A DNA stretch of 21,836 nucleotides from contig CAYYVN010000019.1 in NCBI GenBank assembly GCA_964475165.1, positions 1 to 21,836 on the forward strand. The letters are read 5' to 3'. Shown piece after piece: positions 15,635-21,836 of the stretch. The position numbers and the translations under genes are program-made. The notes under the pieces are model-generated. The model worked only from the letters and a program-made list of their open reading frames with translations, did no database searches and had not been told where the DNA came from. The stretch's first letter is position 1. The number at the start of each line of letters is the position of its first letter. The DNA comes from CAYUHK01 sp964475165 (GTDB lineage: Bacteria > Verrucomicrobiota > Kiritimatiellia > JAAZAB01).

Positions 15635-16145
15635 TCAACTTTTGACCGGCCCGCAGACTATCCGGATTGGCGATGTTGTTGACGGCGGCCAGCGCGCTGG
15701 TCTTTACTTTATAGGCCGCCGCAATGGCGGAGAGGGTTTCACCGGGCTGGACCGTGTGTTGATCGCCCTCGCCAGAGCTCAGCCGGGCCGCGCGTTCGCG
15801 GCTCAAAATCTCAGCCATTTTCGCGCTCAACTGATCCACTATGGCCTGTTTATCTTGCGCGCGCGCCGTGTTCAGGGCTTGCACTTGCCGCTCCAGATTG
15901 TCGAGGCGGTCTTGGAGAGCGGCTTCGTTGCGGCCGTCCTGTTTTCTTTCGAGATCGCCGGCCAGGCGCCTGTTCTCCAGCTCCACGGTTTCCACGCGCC
16001 CTTGGAGGCGATTGAGGTTTTCCCGGAGAATATGCATATCCTCTCGCGCGGCCACCTGCGGCGCGGGATCATGTAGAGTCGTGCATCCGCAAAGCAAACC
16101 GAGCCCCAGCACGCTGAGGCAGTATCTCGCTAAAAGTTTCATCAT
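15621..16145 (-). CDS. LysM-domain lipoprotein with coiled coil
   Basis: This is a 174-residue putative lipoprotein. MMKLLARYCLSVLGLGLL precedes the lipobox LCGC, with Cys21 as the lipidated residue. Residues ~36-110 form a long charged coiled coil (heptad-rich, for example ENRRLAGDLERKQDGRNEAAL), then a single LysM domain (130-174, HTVQPGETLSAIAAAYKVKTSAL) that should bind peptidoglycan glycan strands. Together this is a spacer that anchors an outer or inner membrane to the wall. The start is M at 16145 (M at 16142 is adjacent), with AGAAAGG just upstream; a longer frame to 16199 overlaps the apgM stop and lacks the signal. It lies 14 nt after apgM and probably shares its transcript. Lipoprotein sorting is not determinable here. 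Confidence 0.85.
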   Translation of the reverse strand: MMKLLARYCLSVLGLGLLCGCTTLHDPAPQVAAREDMHILRENLNRLQGRVETVELENRRLAGDLERKQDGRNEAALQDRLDNLERQVQALNTARAQDKQAIVDQLSAKMAEILSRERAARLSSGEGDQHTVQPGETLSAIAAAYKVKTSALAAVNNIANPDSLRAGQKLIIPR

Positions 16146-16159
16146 ATGCCTTTCTGGAT

Positions 16160-17356
16160 TTAATCCCGAGCGGCCTGCTGCAAGATAGCCTGGAGCCATT
16201 CAAACACCAGGCCTTGCGATTGGCCGCCGTTGATGGATTCATCAAAGGGCTTCTCCGCCAAGGCCATCTTCACCGGTCCCTCCAGACAAATGATTGGCAC
16301 GGGATCTCTGGTATGGTTGCGCACCGTGACCGGCGTGCAATGGTCGGTGCCGATGATCAGCCGGTAAGGGCTGCCCAGGGCTTGGAGACCCTGGAGCATG
16401 GGCCCAACCACCTGGCGGTCAAAGGCTTCGATAGCCTCAATTTTCTTAAAGAGATCTCCCATATGCCCGCATTCATCGGGCGCTTCCACATGGACAAAGA
16501 CGAAGTCCTGTTGCCGTAAAACATCCAAGGCGGCTTGGACTTTGCCGGCATAGTTGGTATCGGTGAAGCCGGTGGCGCCGGCGACGGCGCGCACATCCAA
16601 GCCAGCCAGCCGGCCGATGCCGCGTACCAGGTCCACAGCCGTAATCACACTGCCGCTTAAACCAAAGGTTGCCCGATAGGAAGGCAGGGCTGTTTGAGGG
16701 CCTTGGCCCCAGAGCCAAATTTGCGTGGCCGCGTTTTGACCAGCCTGGCGGCGCGCGATGTTCACCGGGTGTTGGGCCAGAATGGCTTTGGAGGCTTCCA
16801 TGAGCTGGCGAACTTCGGCCTGGCGTTTGCCCTTGGGCAGGTTGCGCTGCGCTGGCTGGCCCAGCACATCGTGAGGGGGCACGGTGATCAGATCCAGAGG
16901 CCCTTCTTGCCAGATCAATAGATGGCGATAGCTGGTGCCAACACAGAAGCGCAGTCCGTTGCGACCCAGTTGGCTTTCCAGATCGGCGAGCATCAGCCGC
17001 GCTTCCGGGGTGGAGATATGTCCCGCCGAATGATCTTGAATCAGCTCTTGATCCACCGTAATCAAGTTGCAGCGGAAGGCGATATCGCCGGGCTGCATCT
17101 CCACGCCGGCGCCGGCGGCTTCGATGGGGGCCCGGCCGCTATAATAGTGCCGGGGATCAAAGCCCATGATGCTCAGATTGGCAACATCGCTGCCGGGCGC
17201 CATGCCCTCGGGCACAGTGGTGACCAGGCGCACCGTTCCGGCGGCGGCACAGCGGCGGATATTGGGAATGCTCGCCATCTGCAGAGGTGTTTTGCCGCCC
17301 AGTTGATCCAGGGGATAATCACCCATGCCGTCCCCGATTAAAACCGCAATCTTCAT
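16160..17356 (-). CDS. apgM: 2,3-bisphosphoglycerate-independent phosphoglycerate mutase, archaeal ApgM type
   Basis: This 398-residue enzyme of the alkaline-phosphatase superfamily interconverts 3- and 2-phosphoglycerate; some bacterial members of the family have instead been annotated as proposed homoserine kinases, so the exact reaction is uncertain. Motifs in order are IGDGMGDYP (metal ligand D9), GMAPGSDVANLSIMGFDP with the catalytic Ser at 56, YSGRAPIEA, DECGHMGD, and GTDHCTPVTVRNHTRDPVP near the C-terminus. All metal-binding elements appear intact. The start at 17356 (MKIAVLIGDG) fits the family; an in-frame ATG at 17386 adds 10 residues but lies within the candidate promoter -10. It is upstream of, and close to, the LysM lipoprotein gene. 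Confidence 0.85.
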   Translation of the reverse strand: MKIAVLIGDGMGDYPLDQLGGKTPLQMASIPNIRRCAAAGTVRLVTTVPEGMAPGSDVANLSIMGFDPRHYYSGRAPIEAAGAGVEMQPGDIAFRCNLITVDQELIQDHSAGHISTPEARLMLADLESQLGRNGLRFCVGTSYRHLLIWQEGPLDLITVPPHDVLGQPAQRNLPKGKRQAEVRQLMEASKAILAQHPVNIARRQAGQNAATQIWLWGQGPQTALPSYRATFGLSGSVITAVDLVRGIGRLAGLDVRAVAGATGFTDTNYAGKVQAALDVLRQQDFVFVHVEAPDECGHMGDLFKKIEAIEAFDRQVVGPMLQGLQALGSPYRLIIGTDHCTPVTVRNHTRDPVPIICLEGPVKMALAEKPFDESINGGQSQGLVFEWLQAILQQAARD

Positions 17357-17385
17357 GTCTCTGATCCCGTCCTGGTTTGGACTCA

Positions 17386-17414
17386 TACATACACTTAAAC
17401 GGGAGGGGGGTCAA
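17386..17414 (-). promoter_or_regulatory. Candidate promoter of the apgM-LysM unit
   Basis: Read on the minus strand, TTGACC (17409-17414, 5 of 6) is followed by a 17-bp spacer and TATGTA (17386-17391, 3 of 6). The start point would be near 17379, giving a ~23-nt leader to ATG 17356. That favours the shorter apgM start. The motif lies just downstream of the tRNA-Ser terminator-like hairpin. Confidence 0.4.
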
Positions 17415-17429
17415 ATCAAGAAATCAGGA

Positions 17430-17460
17430 GCAAGAGCCGCTGGATCTCTGGTGCTCTTGC
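17430..17460 (-). terminator. Terminator-like hairpin downstream of tRNA-Ser
   Basis: An 8-bp perfect stem, GCAAGAGC/GCTCTTGC (17430-17437 and 17453-17460), with a 15-nt loop lies 3 bases past the tRNA 3' end. On the minus strand it is followed by a T-rich but interrupted tract (TCCTGATTTCTTGATTTG). It probably ends the tRNA transcript. Confidence 0.5.
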
Positions 17461-17463
17461 AGC

Positions 17464-17554
17464 TGGCGGAGAGGGCGGGATTTGAACCCGCGGTGCCCTT
17501 TTGGGGCACATACGATTTCCAGTCGTACACCTTCGGCCACTCGGTCACCTCTCC
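17464..17554 (-). tRNA. tRNA-Ser (anticodon GGA), CCA encoded
   Basis: This is a 91-nt class II tRNA on the minus strand. The acceptor stem pairs GGAGAGG (5') with CCTCTCC (3'), with discriminator G and a genomically encoded CCA (17464-17466). The T arm reads GCGGG-TTCAAAT-CCCGC. The anticodon stem TACGA/TCGTA holds loop CTGGAAA, giving anticodon GGA (reads UCC and UCU). The long variable arm GTGCCC-CAAAA-GGGCAC is diagnostic of serine tRNA together with the anticodon. Structure and anticodon agree. Confidence 0.97.
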
Positions 17555-17593
17555 GGAAAGGGCCACGGCCCTGCAGTCGGCCGGCCTCAGGCT

Positions 17594-17624
17594 TCTATAT
17601 TCCATAACCGCAGAGAGAGGACAA
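17594..17624 (-). promoter_or_regulatory. Possible tRNA-Ser promoter
   Basis: Read on the minus strand, TTGTCC (17619-17624) and TATAGA (17594-17599) are separated by 19 bp, longer than ideal. The start point would be near 17587, about 33 nt before the tRNA. The remainder of the 112-nt gap to the methyltransferase gene (17555-17666) has small GC-rich palindromes and no coding signal, including a GGCGCC/GGCGCC hairpin (17646-17665) right after the upstream stop codon. Confidence 0.28.
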
Positions 17625-17666
17625 GCCTATTATGGATGGTGGGCCGGCGCCGTTGCCCGGGCGCCC

Positions 17667-18554
17667 TTATTTGGCGGCCGCCACCGCGCTGGCAATGGCC
17701 GCGATATGCGCCGGGGTAGTGCCGCAACAGCCGCCAATGATATTGGCCCCGGCCTCGATCAGCGCCGGCACCAAATCCGCCATCATCTCCGGTGTATCGG
17801 GAAAGTGGTCCACGCCGTCTCGGTGTACCGGCAGGCCAGCGTTAGCATGTACCAGAATAGGGGCCTGGGGCGCTGCCGCCCGGATCTCTCGGACCACTTC
17901 AATCATTTGACTAAACCCCTGGCCGCAGTTGGCGCCGATGATATCAGCGCCTGCCGCCAGGCAGGTTTGGGCCATGGCGGTTGGAGAGACTCCCATCATG
18001 GTGCGATAGGTGCCTTGTTTGGAGCGTGTGAAGGTCAGCGTGCAAATGACTTCCAAACTGGTGTTTTGGCGTACGGCCCGGATCGCCAGGCAGGCTTCAT
18101 CGAGGGCGGACATGCTTTCGATCAAGGCGGCATCCGCGCCACCGGCTTCCAAGGCCTGAGCCTGTTCGGCGAAGGCCGCGCTTAGCTGATCCTCGGTGAC
18201 ATCGCCCATCAGGAGCAGTTTACCGCTGGGCCCCATGGAGCCGATTACATGCCCGCATGCTCCGGCCGCCTCGCGGGCGATGGCTGCGGCGGCGGAATTG
18301 ATGGCGGCGGTGCTGGCTCCCAACTCAAAGAAATCCAGCTTGATCCGGCTGCCGCCGAAGCTGTTGGTTTTAATGAGCTCCGCCCCGGCCGCTCTATATT
18401 GCTGGCCGATCTCCAGCAGGATAGCGCGCTGCGTTAGACACCATAATTCGGGGCAGGCCCCCGGCGGCAAACCGCGAGCTTGCAGCATGGTGCCCCAGGC
18501 TCCGTCCGAAACCAAGAGCGGCCGCTGCTTTAACTGGGCCATGATGCTGGGCAT
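17667..18554 (-). CDS. Homocysteine S-methyltransferase family protein, single domain
   Basis: This 295-residue protein equals one Hcy-binding (Pfam S-methyl_trans) domain, as in the N-terminal module of MetH or in MmuM/BHMT-type enzymes, which move a methyl group to homocysteine to make methionine. It has DGAWGTMLQARG (17-28), the KTNSFGGSR segment (62-70), and the zinc ligands ANCGQG (C210) and GGCCGTTP (C276, C277). No cobalamin-binding or folate-binding domain is attached and none is seen in the window, so the methyl donor cannot be stated. A GAGGA site lies 6 nt before the ATG at 18554. Family is firm; specific reaction uncertain. Confidence 0.88.
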   Translation of the reverse strand: MPSIMAQLKQRPLLVSDGAWGTMLQARGLPPGACPELWCLTQRAILLEIGQQYRAAGAELIKTNSFGGSRIKLDFFELGASTAAINSAAAAIAREAAGACGHVIGSMGPSGKLLLMGDVTEDQLSAAFAEQAQALEAGGADAALIESMSALDEACLAIRAVRQNTSLEVICTLTFTRSKQGTYRTMMGVSPTAMAQTCLAAGADIIGANCGQGFSQMIEVVREIRAAAPQAPILVHANAGLPVHRDGVDHFPDTPEMMADLVPALIEAGANIIGGCCGTTPAHIAAIASAVAAAK

Positions 18555-18567
18555 GGGTTTTCCTCGA

Positions 18568-18597
18568 TTTATAGGTGGCTTTCCTATACTATTTCAA
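18568..18597 (-). promoter_or_regulatory. Candidate promoter for the homocysteine methyltransferase gene
   Basis: On the minus strand, TTGAAA (18592-18597, 5 of 6) is followed by an 18-bp spacer and TATAAA (18568-18573, 5 of 6). The predicted start near 18561 falls inside the GAGGA ribosome site, so transcripts would be almost leaderless or start slightly upstream. On the plus strand a TATACT (18585-18590) in the same region could be a -10 for the divergent YjbQ gene, but it has no clear -35. Confidence 0.4.
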
Positions 18598-18639
18598 GCG
18601 TGAACATAAACGCAACAAAATAAGCCGGAGGTTGCCCAG

Positions 18640-19059
18640 ATGAAAACATACCGTAAGGAACTATGGTTCGAGGTGCCGGCCCGGCGCGGATTGGTTAATA
18701 TCACACCGCAAATCGAGCGTTGTTTGGCTGAAAGCGGCATTCGCGAAGGCTTGTTGCTGGTCAATGCCATGCATATTACGGCCAGTGTTTTCATCAATGA
18801 TGATGAAAGCGGTTTGCACGCCGATTTCGAGAAGTGGCTTGAAAAACTGGCGCCGGAAAAACCACATTCCCAATATCAGCATAACAGTGCCGAAGATAAC
18901 GCTGATGCCCATCTGAAACGGACCCTCATGGGTCGCGAGGTCCTCGTGGCGATCACGAATGGTCAGCTGGATTTTGGTCCCTGGGAACAGATTTTCTATG
19001 GCGAATTTGATGGCCGCCGGCGTAAGCGGGTATTGGTTAAGATAATCGGCGCTGGCTAG
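18640..19059 (+). CDS. YjbQ (UPF0047) family protein, secondary thiamine-phosphate synthase type
   Basis: This 139-residue protein belongs to the YjbQ/UPF0047 family of small trimeric enzymes. E. coli YjbQ has weak thiamine-phosphate synthase activity, but the main role is not settled. Visible family motifs are NAMHITASVFINDD (H45), QHNSAEDNADAHLKR (H81, H91, acidic residues) and ITNGQLDFGPWEQIFYGEFDG. The His and acidic residues are the likely metal or substrate site. The family's usual NE at the second strand end reads NDD here. A strong GGAGG lies 8 nt before the ATG. It is divergent from the methyltransferase gene and 67 nt upstream of priA. Confidence 0.9.
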   Translation: MKTYRKELWFEVPARRGLVNITPQIERCLAESGIREGLLLVNAMHITASVFINDDESGLHADFEKWLEKLAPEKPHSQYQHNSAEDNADAHLKRTLMGREVLVAITNGQLDFGPWEQIFYGEFDGRRRKRVLVKIIGAG

Positions 19060-19094
19060 CCGCCCGGCAGCTCCACAGGATAGCGGGGACGAGG

Positions 19095-19117
19095 GGCGGG
19101 ATATCCCGGGACCCGCC
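19095..19117. other. GC-rich hairpin directly upstream of priA
   Basis: GGCGGG (19095-19100) pairs with CCCGCC (19112-19117), flanking an 11-nt loop that also contains two short palindromes (GGGATATCCC spanning the 5' edge, and CCCGGG). It ends 9 nt before the priA ATG, where a Shine-Dalgarno is expected but not found. No T-run follows, so it is not a typical terminator. Confidence 0.4.
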
Positions 19118-19126
19118 GCGTATGGT

Positions 19127-21337
19127 ATGTCTAAGATAGCAAAAGTTGTGGTGGAAATCGCGCTGAACCGCGAGTTTGATTATCTCATTCCTGAGTCCTT
19201 ACTGGCCCAGGTACGTCTGGGATCACGGGTACAGGTGCCCTTTGGGCATGCCATGGCGCGCGGTTATGTGGTGGGCTTTGCCGAACGCTCCGCGCGCGCG
19301 GATTTGAAGGCCCTCGATTCCTTGATCGGGGTTAAACCGCTGCTCAATGAAAGCATGCTGCGACTGGCGCGTTGGATCAGCGCTTACTATGCGGCGACCA
19401 TCGAGCAGGCTATTCGTACCATGTTGCCCTGCGCGGTGCGCAAGCCCGGCATGCGTAGCCGGGAACAGCGCACCGCCAGCCTGACCGCCGCCGGGCGCGA
19501 ACCAGCCCTCCGGGAGGAATTGCACCGCCGCTATCCGCGCCAGGCGGCGGCGCTGACCTGTCTGCAGCAAGGCGCCCTGCCGGTGGCCGAGCTGATGGCG
19601 CAGACGGGCGTCAGTGCGAGCGTCATCAAGAGCCTGCTGACCAAAAAATTGATCCAGGTTCAGGATCGCGTTTATCGGCGGGATCCCCTGGCCGATCAGA
19701 TAATCCTGCCGACGGAACCCCTCAAACTCTTTCCCGAGCAGCAGGCGGCCCTGGAGCTGGTCAAGCGTTCCATCGACACGCTTGAGCCGTCGGTGGTCTT
19801 ATTACATGGCGTGACCGGCAGTGGCAAAACAGAGGTCTATTTGCAGGCCATCCGGCATATTTTAGATCGCGGTCAAGGGGCGATCGTTCTGGTTCCGGAA
19901 ATCTCCCTGACCCCTCAAACGGTGGAGCGTTTTCGCAGCCGCTTCGGCGATGCCATCGCGGTATTGCACAGCCATTTATCGGACGGAGAGCGCCACGATG
20001 AATGGCATCGCATTCACGAAGGCCGGGCGCGCATCGTGATTGGGGCCCGTTCGGCCTTATTTGCGCCGGTAGCCAATCTGGGCTTGATTGTTGTCGATGA
20101 AGAGCATGAGCCGAGCTACAAGCAGGCGGAGGCGCCCCGCTATCATGCGCGCGATGTGGCGGTGATGCGCGGCTGCATGGAAAAATGCGCGGTCCTGCTG
20201 GGCTCGGCTTCGCCGGCCCTGGAGTCGTTTCATAATGTGCAGCGCGGCAAATACGCCCTGGCGGTTCTAACGCACCGTGTTGATCATCGGCAAATGCCGG
20301 CGATGCGCGTGATAGATATGCGCGCGGAAACGGAACGCGCCGGGCGCGCCAATGTTTTATCGGCCGCGCTGCTGGAAGCCATGCGCCAGCGCCTGGAGAG
20401 CGCCGAGCAGATCATTCTTTTTCTCAATCGCCGCGGCTTTGCCACGACGGTTCTCTGCCCGCTCTGCGGGCATGTGGCCACCTGTGATCAATGCAGCATC
20501 AAATTGACCTATCATAAAAATGATGAGCATTTACGCTGCCATATGTGCGGGCGAGCGGCGCAGGTGCTGGAGCGTTGTCCGGCCTGTGGTGAGCGCACCA
20601 TCAAATTCTCGGGGATAGGTACCCAACGCATTGAGGCCATCGTTAAGACCTGTTTCCCGCAGGCGCGCATCCGGCGGATGGATGCTGATACTACCGGCCG
20701 CAAACAGGCCTATCATGAGATCCTGGGGGCCTTCAAGGCGCGCAAGATCGATATCTTGATCGGCACACAGATGATAGCCAAGGGGTTGCATTTTCCAGGT
20801 GTGACCCTGGTGGGAGTGATCTATGCCGATTTAAGCCTGCACCTGCCCGATTTCCGTTCCGCGGAACGAACTTTTCAATTGCTGTTGCAGGTCGCCGGGC
20901 GCGCCGGTCGCGGTGAGATTCCCGGTGAAGTCATCATCCAAACCTTTACGCCTTTGCATCCCGTGATCCAGGCCGCGCGCCGGCTCGATTATACAGGATT
21001 CATGGATCAGGAACTGGCCGCGCGCCGCGAGTTAACCTATCCGCCCTTTGCGCATCTGATCTGCGTGACCTTGAAGGGGCCCTCCGAAGAAAGAGTGCTG
21101 CGGACGGCGCGCGCCATAGGGCAACAGCTCCAAGCTCAGCTGACGGCCGCCGTCAGGCTGGCCGGTCCCATCCCCGCGCCCTTCAGCCGTATAAAAGGGC
21201 ACTATCGCTATCAAATCATCCTGCGCGCGCCGACCGTCAAAAACATCTTGCCGCCCTTGCAGGCCACCTTGCGCCAGCTGAAAATGCCGGTCGATGTGCG
21301 TATCGCCGTTGATGTGGATGCGCTATCCATGATGTGA
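19127..21337 (+). CDS. priA: Primosomal protein N', replication restart helicase PriA
   Basis: This superfamily 2 DEXH helicase recognises stalled forks and reloads the replisome. The 736-residue length is normal. Parts in order are a 3' DNA-binding domain (~1-105, with PFG and RGYVVGF), a winged-helix-like region (~110-190), Walker A GVTGSGKT (228-235), DEEH box (324-327), and eight zinc-binding cysteines in four CxxC pairs (444/447, 453/456, 471/474, 484/487) inserted in the helicase core. Motif V/VI follows (IGTQMIAKGLHFPGV and QVAGRAGRG). No Shine-Dalgarno is visible before ATG 19127; the ATG at 19122 stops after five codons. Key ATPase motifs are intact. Confidence 0.96.
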   Translation: MSKIAKVVVEIALNREFDYLIPESLLAQVRLGSRVQVPFGHAMARGYVVGFAERSARADLKALDSLIGVKPLLNESMLRLARWISAYYAATIEQAIRTMLPCAVRKPGMRSREQRTASLTAAGREPALREELHRRYPRQAAALTCLQQGALPVAELMAQTGVSASVIKSLLTKKLIQVQDRVYRRDPLADQIILPTEPLKLFPEQQAALELVKRSIDTLEPSVVLLHGVTGSGKTEVYLQAIRHILDRGQGAIVLVPEISLTPQTVERFRSRFGDAIAVLHSHLSDGERHDEWHRIHEGRARIVIGARSALFAPVANLGLIVVDEEHEPSYKQAEAPRYHARDVAVMRGCMEKCAVLLGSASPALESFHNVQRGKYALAVLTHRVDHRQMPAMRVIDMRAETERAGRANVLSAALLEAMRQRLESAEQIILFLNRRGFATTVLCPLCGHVATCDQCSIKLTYHKNDEHLRCHMCGRAAQVLERCPACGERTIKFSGIGTQRIEAIVKTCFPQARIRRMDADTTGRKQAYHEILGAFKARKIDILIGTQMIAKGLHFPGVTLVGVIYADLSLHLPDFRSAERTFQLLLQVAGRAGRGEIPGEVIIQTFTPLHPVIQAARRLDYTGFMDQELAARRELTYPPFAHLICVTLKGPSEERVLRTARAIGQQLQAQLTAAVRLAGPIPAPFSRIKGHYRYQIILRAPTVKNILPPLQATLRQLKMPVDVRIAVDVDALSMM

Positions 21338-21372
21338 GCGCTCAGGCTCACGGCTGGCTGGCCGCTCACATC
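21331..21372. terminator. Inverted repeat between convergent priA and fba
   Basis: GATGTGAGCG (21331-21340) and CGCTCACATC (21363-21372) form a perfect 10-bp stem with a 22-nt loop, overlapping the priA stop codon. An internal GCTCAC at 21346-21351 could instead pair with GTGAGC (21334-21339). Downstream on the plus strand is a T-rich tract (TCTTATTTATT, from 21383). It is probably the priA terminator and also blocks transcription arriving from fba. Confidence 0.5.
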
Positions 21373-21384
21373 GGGCGGGTCGTC

Positions 21385-21836
21385 TTATTTATTGAGGTGT
21401 TGACGAACAGCTTCCAATTGGCCGGCACTGCCTAGATAGTTATTTTTTTCGACGATATACTTGGCGAACTCGGCCATGAAGATTTTTCCGGGCGGACGCA
21501 GATCGAAGTTCTCGGGATGCGCCTTGAAGTGTTCGCGGTGGACGCGGCACCATACCAGGCGGCCATCGGTATCAATGTTGATCTTGGTCACACCCAACTG
21601 AGCGGCCTTGAGGAATTGGTTGGCATCAACGCCCTTGGCGCCTTGCAAGGCTCCGCCGGCAGCATTGATACGCTCGACTTCATCCTGGGGCACCGAGCTG
21701 GAGCCATGCATCACCAGCGGGAAGCCCGGCAGGCGCTTCTGGATTTCCTCAATGATGTTGAAGTGGATGCCTTGCGAGCCGGTGAACTTATAAGCACCAT
21801 GACTGGTACCAATGGCGCAGGCCAGACTGTCGCAGC
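21385..21836 (-). CDS. fba: Class II fructose-bisphosphate aldolase, C-terminal part (truncated by window edge)
   Basis: This zinc-dependent aldolase reversibly cleaves fructose 1,6-bisphosphate to DHAP and glyceraldehyde 3-phosphate. The N-terminus lies beyond the window; the frame enters at 21834 as CDSLACAIGTSHGAYKF. Then come IIEEIQKRLPGFPLVMHGSSS, where the HG(S) segment contains the zinc/phosphate-binding region, and VTKINIDTDGRLVW with the conserved NxDTD catalytic segment. The C-terminal FMAEFAKYIVEKNNYLGSAGQ is typical. About 150 residues are present of a normal ~300-350. An internal GTG at 21714 is not the start. It converges on priA with 47 nt between stops. Confidence 0.93.
   Translation of the reverse strand, partial: CDSLACAIGTSHGAYKFTGSQGIHFNIIEEIQKRLPGFPLVMHGSSSVPQDEVERINAAGGALQGAKGVDANQFLKAAQLGVTKINIDTDGRLVWCRVHREHFKAHPENFDLRPPGKIFMAEFAKYIVEKNNYLGSAGQLEAVRQHLNK

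Noticed and set aside
15540..16076. Plus-strand 178-codon frame antisense to the LysM lipoprotein
   Set aside because: The opposite strand has a lipobox, coiled coil and LysM domain with a ribosome site. The plus frame was kept only as a possible alternative DnaE tail in a finding.
16146..16199. Extended N-terminus of the LysM lipoprotein
   Set aside because: It overlaps the end of apgM and precedes a clean lipoprotein signal with its own AGAAAGG site.
17325..18185. Plus-strand 286-codon frame running through the tRNA-Ser region and antisense to the methyltransferase
   Set aside because: It crosses the tRNA gene, is antisense to a clear homocysteine methyltransferase, and has no recognisable domain or ribosome site.
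1..21836. CRISPR array, insertion sequence, integrase or phage genes
   Set aside because: No regular repeats with spacers, transposase or integrase motifs, or attachment-site duplications were seen; the tRNA-Ser is not flanked by an integrase gene.

Overview
The window looks like a stretch of chromosome from a Gram-negative (diderm) bacterium. GC content is moderately high and coding density is also high. The ispG/dxr (MEP) isoprenoid genes, RseP, lipoprotein signals and an ExbB/ExbD cluster with a DUF4159 protein recall the PVC group, especially Kiritimatiellota/Lentisphaerota/Verrucomicrobiota. That placement is inference from gene content; no 16S or marker phylogeny could be run. No mobile element, CRISPR array or phage gene was seen.

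Layout. (1) 1-5816, plus strand: a tightly packed, probably co-transcribed block, uppS (5' end cut off) - cdsA - dxr - rseP - ispG - flavin-reductase-like gene. Two ATGA stop/start overlaps (uppS/cdsA and dxr/rseP) and a 34-nt overlap (ispG/flavin reductase) suggest translational coupling. It joins isoprenoid precursor synthesis, the undecaprenyl carrier, phospholipid head-group activation and intramembrane proteolysis. (2) 5817-11971, plus strand: a second operon encoding a periplasmic TPR protein, an ExbB/TolQ-like protein with a C-terminal zinc ribbon, two ExbD-like proteins, a TonB-shaped protein whose C-terminal part is DUF4159, and a secreted FG-GAP/VCBS-repeat protein. This is the most interesting part: it resembles a proton-motive-force-driven envelope machine in which DUF4159 takes the place of the TonB C-terminal domain. 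(3) 12098-15634: dnaE, with an apparently intact PHP metal site and an internal clamp-binding motif. (4) 15621-18554, minus strand: a LysM lipoprotein downstream of an ApgM-family mutase, a tRNA-Ser(GGA) and a single-domain homocysteine S-methyltransferase. (5) 18640-21337, plus strand: a YjbQ-family protein and priA. (6) 21385-21836, minus strand: the C-terminal part of a class II fructose-bisphosphate aldolase, convergent with priA across a long inverted repeat.

Most genes are ordinary housekeeping genes. The hunt therefore centres on the ExbB/ExbD/DUF4159 operon, with smaller points on motif deviations, overlaps and hairpins. All calls come from reading motifs by eye. Family names are well supported where signature motifs are cited. 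Promoters and terminators are tentative.
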